Assembly (NCBI GenBank): GCA_029851415.1
Contig: CM056743.1
Span: forward strand, 29,896,405-29,960,404
Length of the DNA: 64,000 nt
Direction of reading: 5' to 3'
DNA from: Eretmocerus hayati
Lineage: Eukaryota > Arthropoda > Insecta > Hymenoptera > Aphelinidae
A program made the translations under genes and the position numbers. The notes beneath the pieces were generated by a model. That model did not search any database, was not told the DNA's origin, and was given only the letters and a program-made list of their open reading frames with translations. Shown piece by piece: positions 57,505 to 64,000 of the stretch. The first letter of the stretch is position 1. Every line of letters starts with the position of its first letter.

Positions 57505-57780
57505 TATCCGAATGATCTGTCCGAGAATAAAACCGACAACCCCTCGACCAGTGTTTCTGTGTATAGCACACTTACAACTGATCCAACGCTGCTCTTGCCT
57601 CGGAATGAATGTCCGAATGTTCTTGCCTAGAATCGAACCCACAACCTCTGGACCAGTGTTTTTTTCGTTTATAGCACGCTTACAACTGATCCAACGCTTC
57701 TCTTGCCTCGGAACAAATTTCCGAATGTTCTTACCTAGAATCGAACCCACAACCTCTCGACCAGTGTTTTTTTCGTGTAT

Positions 57781-57984
57781 TCGCTATGGTCAAATTGCTT
57801 GCGCGAGACAACTAGCGGTTAGCTCGCGCGTTACGCCGTGGTGGTCCTTATGCAGACAGGCAACACTCCGATGTGCGTGTAATTTCGGCCTCACCGCTCA
57901 CTCCCCGCAGCGCCCAGGCAACTTTCTGGAGCCACCACAGCGTCATGTTATTTTCTGCCATAGGTGGCGCTACAGTCTACTTTT
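57781..57984. repeat. 204-bp insertion in a tRNA-like unit, copy 1
   Basis: Interrupts a unit between TGTAT (57776-57780) and TGTAT (57985-57989). It starts TCGCTATGGTCAAATTGC and ends CATAGGTGGCGCTACAG plus a short T-rich stretch. It has CCGTGGTGG and CCACCACAG as a partial inner inverted repeat. More GC-rich than its surroundings and without matching termini; perhaps a small transposon or SINE fragment. The 5-bp repeat may be a target duplication. Confidence 0.55.
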
Positions 57985-58203
57985 TGTATATAGCACATTC
58001 GTGACCCCAACACCGCTCTAGCCTCGGAATAAATGTCCAAATGTTCTTACCTAGAATCGAACCCACCACCCCTCGACCAGTGTTTTTCCGTGTATAGCAC
58101 GCTTACAACTGATCCAACACTTCTCTTGCCTCGGAACAAATTTCCGAATGTTCTTACCTAGAATCGAACCCACAACCTCTCGACCAGTGTTTTTTTCGTG
58201 TAT

Positions 58204-58407
58204 TCGCTATGGTCAAATTGCTTGCGCGAGACAACTAGCGGTTAGCTCGCGCGTTACGCCGTGGTGGTCCTTATGCAGACAGGCAGCACTCCGATGTGCG
58301 TGTAATTTCGGCCTCACCGCTCACTCCCCGCAGCGCCCAGGCAACTTTCTGGAGCCACCACAGCGTCATGTTATTTTCTGCCATAGGTGGCGCTACAGTC
58401 TACTTTT
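58204..58407. repeat. 204-bp insertion in a tRNA-like unit, copy 2
   Basis: Nearly identical to 57781-57984 (one visible A/G difference) and placed at the same point of its unit. It was duplicated together with flanking tRNA-like units as a block of about 421 bp rather than inserted twice. Confidence 0.75.
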
Positions 58408-59170
58408 TGTATATAGCACATTCGTGACCCCAACACCGCTCTAGCCTCGGAATAAATGTCCAAATATTCTTACCTAGAATCGAACTCACAACCCCTCAAA
58501 TAGTAATTTTTCCGAGGATAGCACTCTAACTACTGAGCTGATGTCGCTCCGGTTCTCGCCTCAGAACGAATGTCCGACTGTTCTGGCCGAGTTTTGAGCC
58601 CATAACCGCGCAACCAGTGTTTCTTTCGTGAATGGCACGCCAATCGCTCAGCCAAACGCACTTCTGACTCAGAAAAAAGTACAAATTTTCTGTCCGAGAA
58701 TCAAACCGACAACCCCTCAACCAATGTTTTTTTCGAGGACAGCATATTAACTACTCGAGTCAATGCCGCTCTCATCTCAGATTAGATGGCACCAGACCAG
58801 AGGGAACTCAAGAACTTTGAGTTCCCTCTGGTTGAGAAGCGAACCCACAACCCCTCAACCAATGTCTTCTTCGCGTATAGTACGCTCACCACTGAGCCAA
58901 TACCGCTCTCGCCTCAGAATGATAGTCTGAATGTTCTGATTGAGAATCGAACCCAAAATCCCTGTACCAGTGATTCCCGTCAAGGATGGGACTGACACCT
59001 GATCTGATGCCGCTTTCGCCACAGAATGATTTCCCGACTGTTTTGGTCGAGGATCGAACCGACAACCCCTCAACCAGTGTTCTTTCCAAGGATAGCTCAC
59101 TGACCACTGAACCAATGCCCCTTTCGTCTCAGAAAGAATTTCCGAACGTTCTGGTTGAGAATCCAACCCA

Positions 59171-60859
59171 CGACCGTCACGATGCCATCCACACTGTTCA
59201 GAATTTAAGCAACATTAATAGTTTAGAAAATTTGGAGATCAGTTAAGCATGAGTTGTGATTTTCAGTGATAAAGGTGTCGTATATTCACCGCTCAGTATA
59301 AAAATTTTTTCTCAATAATCTAATCAGTTTGAATTTAACAATGAATAAAATGATTTCCAAGGCCTCCATAAGGAAATGCAGCATCTAAATGTCATGTGAC
59401 ACGTCAAATGAAACTGTCTCAAACGCAAACAATGTCTCGTCGTCGTCGACCTTACTCAGCTATCAAAGTCCCAATACATGAACACCACCCATACTACCCA
59501 CAATACATACACCATACAAGAAAGCAAATGACGCTCAACGGATAAATTCGCGCGGGAGGTCCGGTTCGTTATTCGCCGATACTATCCCTTCACACATACC
59601 CCCACACTTACAACCCACAAATCCCGGCATCATCAAGGTGCTATATATACAATATATACGTGTATCAACACGCACACACAAGCGGTTGTTGTAAACGACC
59701 TAAATTACAGCGTCAACCGTACATATCCGCACCACGCAAGAGCAGCTCTCTTGCACTCGTGACTCTCTCTTGACGTGAGCACCTCTACACGATGCTTTAT
59801 TATCGAGTCTCTAAAGCTATGGTCCGGAGGGGTCAATGATGGCCGCTGACGACGAGCAAGAGACTGAGTGTATACATATATACGCCCAGGGGGGGGGGCA
59901 GGGTGTTCCGAGCGGCAATCGCATGCCAACCGAGAGAAATGGCTATATACCCCGCCTCTCTCTGCACAAGGCCTAATTGCCGATTCGGTAATCGGTGGCG
60001 GCAATGGCAGTATAGTAGCGGAACTCTTGATAATATGTGAATATACCTATATATACGCGTCCTCGCGAATGTCGAACAACGATCTCGGAAAGTGGGCTCG
60101 CTCTCTATGTGGACTCTGGAATTTCCTATCGTGACTCCAGCAATTCACTGCTGCAAGGGGTTTCATTATCGACTTTTGACGATTGTAGGGCGAAATTGGC
60201 GGTTCTTGACTTTTCTCTGTGGTAATGGGGCAGTAGTCGTCGTTGTGATTGATTTTGGCTATTTCAGTTGGAGTAGGATTGATTTCATGATTTTGTTAAA
60301 GAGCTTTGGAGTTTGGTTTGTTGTGGATTCAAATGACGTGATAGATTACAGCGATACGGGAGAATTTCATACTTGGACAGTAGGCTTAGTTGAAGAATGA
60401 TTTTTTATTTCAATCGTTATGTCTCGGGTCCCACTTTGAGCTCTTCTAAAGGTAGATGGAGGAAAAATTTGATGAATTATTGAAAAAGAGAATTTAGTTC
60501 CCGGCCACTAGAGCACAGACTAACTACGAGGCATCTGGTTACGTTATGGATATTTAAGAATAATGGCCTCCAAGGAAAATTCCTTTGGAACTTTTGTGAA
60601 ACATATTTTCATCATCCTGTTGATTCACACTGTTTTTTTCCACAACTCACTCCAAGATCTTTGAAATTGTTTTGAGAAGAAAAACATGGAAAACCAGGTA
60701 AAAATGATGAAATTTGCAACAGTGACAAAGTCGAAAAATTGCATTCACAACTCTGCCGCGCAAATTGGAATAAGTTCATTTATCTTGCCTTAACTTTTCC
60801 TTTTTCAAAACCATGTGAATATTCTTTTGTCCAAAAAGCACTCTGCGAAATTGGGTGTA
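59171..60859. other. non-coding stretch with a GC-richer patch
   Basis: No gene supported. The patch 59540-60010 is richer in CpG and GC than most of the window, has a G-run at about 59889-59897, and could be regulatory, but no promoter motif set is visible. Confidence 0.4.
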
Positions 60860-60910
60860 GTCTTGACGGGACCGGGTTTACTGAACGTAATTTCCTCGGT
60901 GATATTTCCA
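60860..60910 (+). repeat. dispersed repeat family, copy 3 (fragment)
   Basis: GGTTTACTGAACGTAATTTC followed by CTCGGTGATATTT matches TTTTACTAAACGTAATTTCG followed by TTGGTGATTTTT in copy 1 (about 7121-7153). Only a short fragment of the family is seen here. Confidence 0.45.
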
Positions 60911-63900
60911 GCTTCTAAGATCACGAATTTCCTTCAATTGAATTCAGTACGTCACTGTTAACAAGCCACAACACTTTTCACCTATAATAATTATATTATA
61001 ATCTACCTCTTTACATACCAGATGACGTAAAACCGAACGCATGCATTCACGTAAAGAAAAATTATAAGGATATGGAAGAGATAACGGTCACTTAGAAAAT
61101 TATAGATCCTCATACAAAGTAGCGCACTTATTGAGTGTTAAAAACTCGTTTAGATCATAAATGCCTGCAGTTTTTCATTTGCAAAGGGAAAAATTCAATT
61201 TTCATGTATATTAAATTTAACCGTATATCTCCCGTTACAATCGACAATGGTGCGTCAAGAGTAAGTATAGTATGTAATTTTCTCGTCTTTCAGCTTCAAC
61301 AGCTGCTACTTGTTAAGCTAATGCGACCAGAATTACCGACATTAATTTTTGTTTCATCTACGGCGGCGTAGTACGTCGTTGGTACAGGTTGATGAAACAT
61401 TAATAATTTAATGATGGTAATGAAGTTTTTCCCTTGCTACTTCTCTTGAATATTCACTCCACCTCATTCTGGAAATTTCTGAAAAGCTGCGAAGTTCAAG
61501 CTTAGAGTGGCAATTATGTAAGTAACCGCATAAAGTTATGTAGTTATAATACCAGAGTCTTAAGAAAACATTAATCCCATGAGAATCTCTGTAAAACTTT
61601 CTCAAATTTATGAAAATGAAGTACAATTTTATCTTCATTCTGTAAAACATCATCCACCGCTTCAATGAGTTATAAAAATTTTTACGGTTGTTTGCTTTTT
61701 TTATTGTTTAATAATGTAAGGTAGCTTGAAATTTTCAAAAGTCAACAGCGTAACTGCGGTTATATTGACTGTATGGATATAGAAAACACATGAATTTCCG
61801 CTTTGTAAATATTGAATTGACAGTACGTCAAATGGAGTAGGGTAAATCGTTCCTCATTAATTATTATTTAAGCGAATGAATATGCAACTCCGGCTTCTTT
61901 GTGTGTGTGCTATATGCTTGCGCTGTGTTTTCATTCGTTTCCTATCTCTTGTTTCCTTCAAACAATTTTAATGCTCATAATTTAGCATCGGGACATTATT
62001 TCCAGCTTGATCTCGTACAAATTCAGTGTGAATGAATCATTCCAACCTCATTATATTGAGAATTTCCATAACTGTGGCTATAGTATTTCTCTTTCTTCCT
62101 GAGCTTGAATAAATAATTCTTACTTATGAGTTGATGGAACATCGAGCATTTATGAAATAATGTGAGCATTTTCCCTACTCATTCGCCACGAGTAAAGCTC
62201 ACTTCTTTATTCTATTCGAAGCGGGTCAGCTGTAGTACACAAATTAGAATGATTCAAACGAAGTAAAGTTTAATTTAAAGTGGACACATATAGGCTATGA
62301 TGAAGGTGTGTATTAAATTAAATCCATATGTTGGTATGAACCAATTCCTCCTTCTTTGACTTTTCCATCATGACTGGGAATAATTTGGCTAGCACGAAGT
62401 AAAATGAGACATTGGTTATTTCCTCTGGTACCGCTGACTGTGGATGTCTGAAAAATGACCCTCGTGATACATTCCTTGACATTCTAATCATTTATTCATC
62501 TTTCATATCATTAATTATGGAGATTAATAGGAAATAATAATTTTCACTGACGTATTAATGATTCGTGACTGCTCAGATTCCTGAATCTTCTGAAAATCAA
62601 TATGCTGAGTAAATTAGGAGATATATAACATTGAGGAATTAGAACTCTGAAGTTGAGCAGTCACATCTCGATTCTCTTGAGTTCTACCCCATTTTTGAGT
62701 AAATAGATGGTCTCATGCCGGTCAAGTGTTTGAAAAAAGAAGCATTATCATATTGATAATTTTGCTGCAAAAAAAACTTGAGCTCAATATTATATGCGGG
62801 GAAAACGATTTGTTCCAAGATTTTTGAAAGATTTCATCTCAAGGGTTTGTAAGAAAATTTGCAGACTAATGTTTTTTCGAAGCTTTGCCAGATTTGGCCC
62901 TAATTTTTGTTTAAGGGCAATGAATCGTTCAAGTCTGGGCTGCCCACTAAAGGTCCTTGAAATAGAGGTCATATGAGAATTCTTCTTCTCTAAAGCCATA
63001 GAGTGGAGTTTTTATTCAAAGTTGTCGATAGTCTCTTTTCTGATCAATTTTGGAAAATGGTCTGTTCCCTTTCAAAAATAGAGAGGATTTCTGTACTTTC
63101 TTAACCCGTTGGAGTCAAATTCGACTTCTTGTGACTGAGGTTCACTCAAAGAGTCATAGGCATGTATCTTTCGTACATGCTCTGCCATATTTTTTTAAGA
63201 GAATGAGATGCAAAATTTTCAGTTCTGAAGCATCAAGATAATTTCGAACTTGAAATCAATCCATCGATTAAATTATTTAATTAGAACGATATGACTTTGT
63301 ACCATGTGTCACAAAACGCGCTTATTCTAACCTCAAATTCCACAAACCTTCACTGTTTCTTGCACTGATTCGATTTCAGTGCATCACATCGAGTTTTAAG
63401 TCGATGTGATTGATTATGTCGTTATTGAATTTGCACCCGATGCACGGTAAGCGAAATAATTCGATGACACAAAGAATTAGCTATATACGGCTGCTGCTTC
63501 ATTTTGGGTAAACAAGATACAAGCGTTTGGTTTGACTGCTGGGTGCGTACTGTTTCGATGGCGTCACGTGCCGTTCATCCAGAACGGCTTTCCGTTGGAG
63601 GTGGAAAGTATCCATGTGAGGGTGAATACGTGTGTTCGAGAATATTCGAAAATCTCCGACATACATATGAGACATACTCTATGCATAAGCTCGTAGAGCC
63701 AACTTTTAGGGCTGAAAAACACATGTGCGGCGACCAAAGGCTGCCGGATGCCGCGAGCCGAGGACGATCGTAAATTTGTGTGCGAGCTCCACAAGAGTAG
63801 TACACTCTATGAGGCAAATGCTACATCTGGTGTGAATTTGAGAAAGATTTGAAAAGCTAGAAAACCGTATACCTGCGGCTCACGCCATGTACAATATAAC

Positions 63901-64000
63901 GATGTTTATTTGCAGATTATGTTCATTTGCAGATGAAAATATTCAATCGATCAGCGTCACCAATTCGCTACTTCAAATTGATCTACTGTACTCAACATTC
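60911..64000. other. non-coding stretch, no feature seen
   Basis: AT-rich; a short hairpin ATCACATCGA..TCGATGTGAT occurs near 63385-63411. Frames up to 89 codons near the right edge (63504-63817) overlap on both strands and show no domain. No Pgant exon was recognised. Confidence 0.45.

Larger units (their letters stand above)
57505..59170 (-). repeat. tandem array of about eleven 108-bp tRNA-like units
   Basis: On the minus strand each unit contains an A-box-like string (best TGGCTCAGTGG, inverse at 58889-58899), then 40-50 nt later GGTTGTGGGTTCGATTC (B box GGTTCGATT), then a spacer of about 35 nt before the next A box. Unit starts on the plus strand fall near 57601, 57709, 58022, 58130, 58445, 58559, 58668, 58912, 59020 and 59127, with a degenerate unit before 57601. 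The usual step is 107-114 bp; larger steps reflect insertions. Similarity decays toward the right, whereas 57601-58444 is nearly identical between copies. Anticodon arms do not fold normally, so these are not tRNA genes but tRNA-derived repeats, each of which could carry a Pol III promoter. The 108-bp period (36 codons) leaves minus-strand frames open (GSILGKNIR recurring); I consider that incidental. Confidence 0.8.

Noticed and set aside
57512..58021. 169-codon plus-strand open frame, the longest in the window
   Set aside because: It runs antisense through the tRNA-like array and its insert; the frame is kept open by the 108-bp period and has no domain.
59560..60110. CpG-richer patch considered as a promoter
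   Set aside because: No TATA, CCAAT or initiator set with proper spacing and no following coding frame.

Overview
The window looks like nuclear DNA of an insect. It is AT-rich and CpG is not visibly depleted. It has spliced exons with GT..AG introns and a metazoan Golgi glycosyltransferase gene. It also carries many short inverted-repeat (MITE/foldback) elements and Pol III-derived retroposons. A hymenopteran is my best guess from base composition and repeat style, but nothing in the window proves it. The region is gene-poor.

The one gene I recognise is on the + strand. Two phase-matched exons (45212-45479 and 48052-48250) encode the cytoplasmic tail, membrane anchor, stem and start of the lumenal region of a polypeptide N-acetylgalactosaminyltransferase, closest in memory to insect Pgant5. 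The catalytic and ricin-type lectin exons were not found, so intron 2 probably runs past the right edge. Sequence from 48251 on is therefore provisionally intronic, and sequence left of about 44.9 kb is upstream.

The second gene-like locus is at 36.4-37.1 kb. A textbook Pol II promoter (GC-type box, three CCAAT boxes, TATA box, initiator at the right spacing) precedes a small unrecognised reading frame. That frame is interrupted by one in-frame TAG, or by a 63-bp intron ending in it. It sits in a tight cluster with a 31-bp minisatellite, a tRNA-like sequence with a T6 terminator, a CA microsatellite and a 15-bp minisatellite.

Most of the rest is transposable-element debris. By position: a tRNA-derived SINE with target-site duplication (0.7-0.9 kb); a TA-flanked MITE (1.46-2.33 kb) and a foldback (2.5-2.8 kb); a 5S rRNA-derived sequence (4.9 kb); a CACTG-ended and a TTAA-flanked MITE (10.7-12.3 kb); three copies of a TGCA-rich palindromic MITE (two side by side at 17.4-17.9 kb, one at 39.4 kb); two copies of a 126/127-bp MITE (12.9 and 43.3 kb); a tiny poly(A) retroposon with a perfect 13-bp duplication (41.0 kb); a nest of palindromes at 50.8-54.1 kb including a 947-bp foldback built from 29-bp repeats; and a tandem array of about eleven 108-bp tRNA-like units (57.5-59.2 kb). 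The tRNA-like array and the promoter-bearing interrupted gene are the best candidates for something undescribed.

Most open frames of 60-135 codons are what chance predicts in DNA of this composition and are not annotated as genes.
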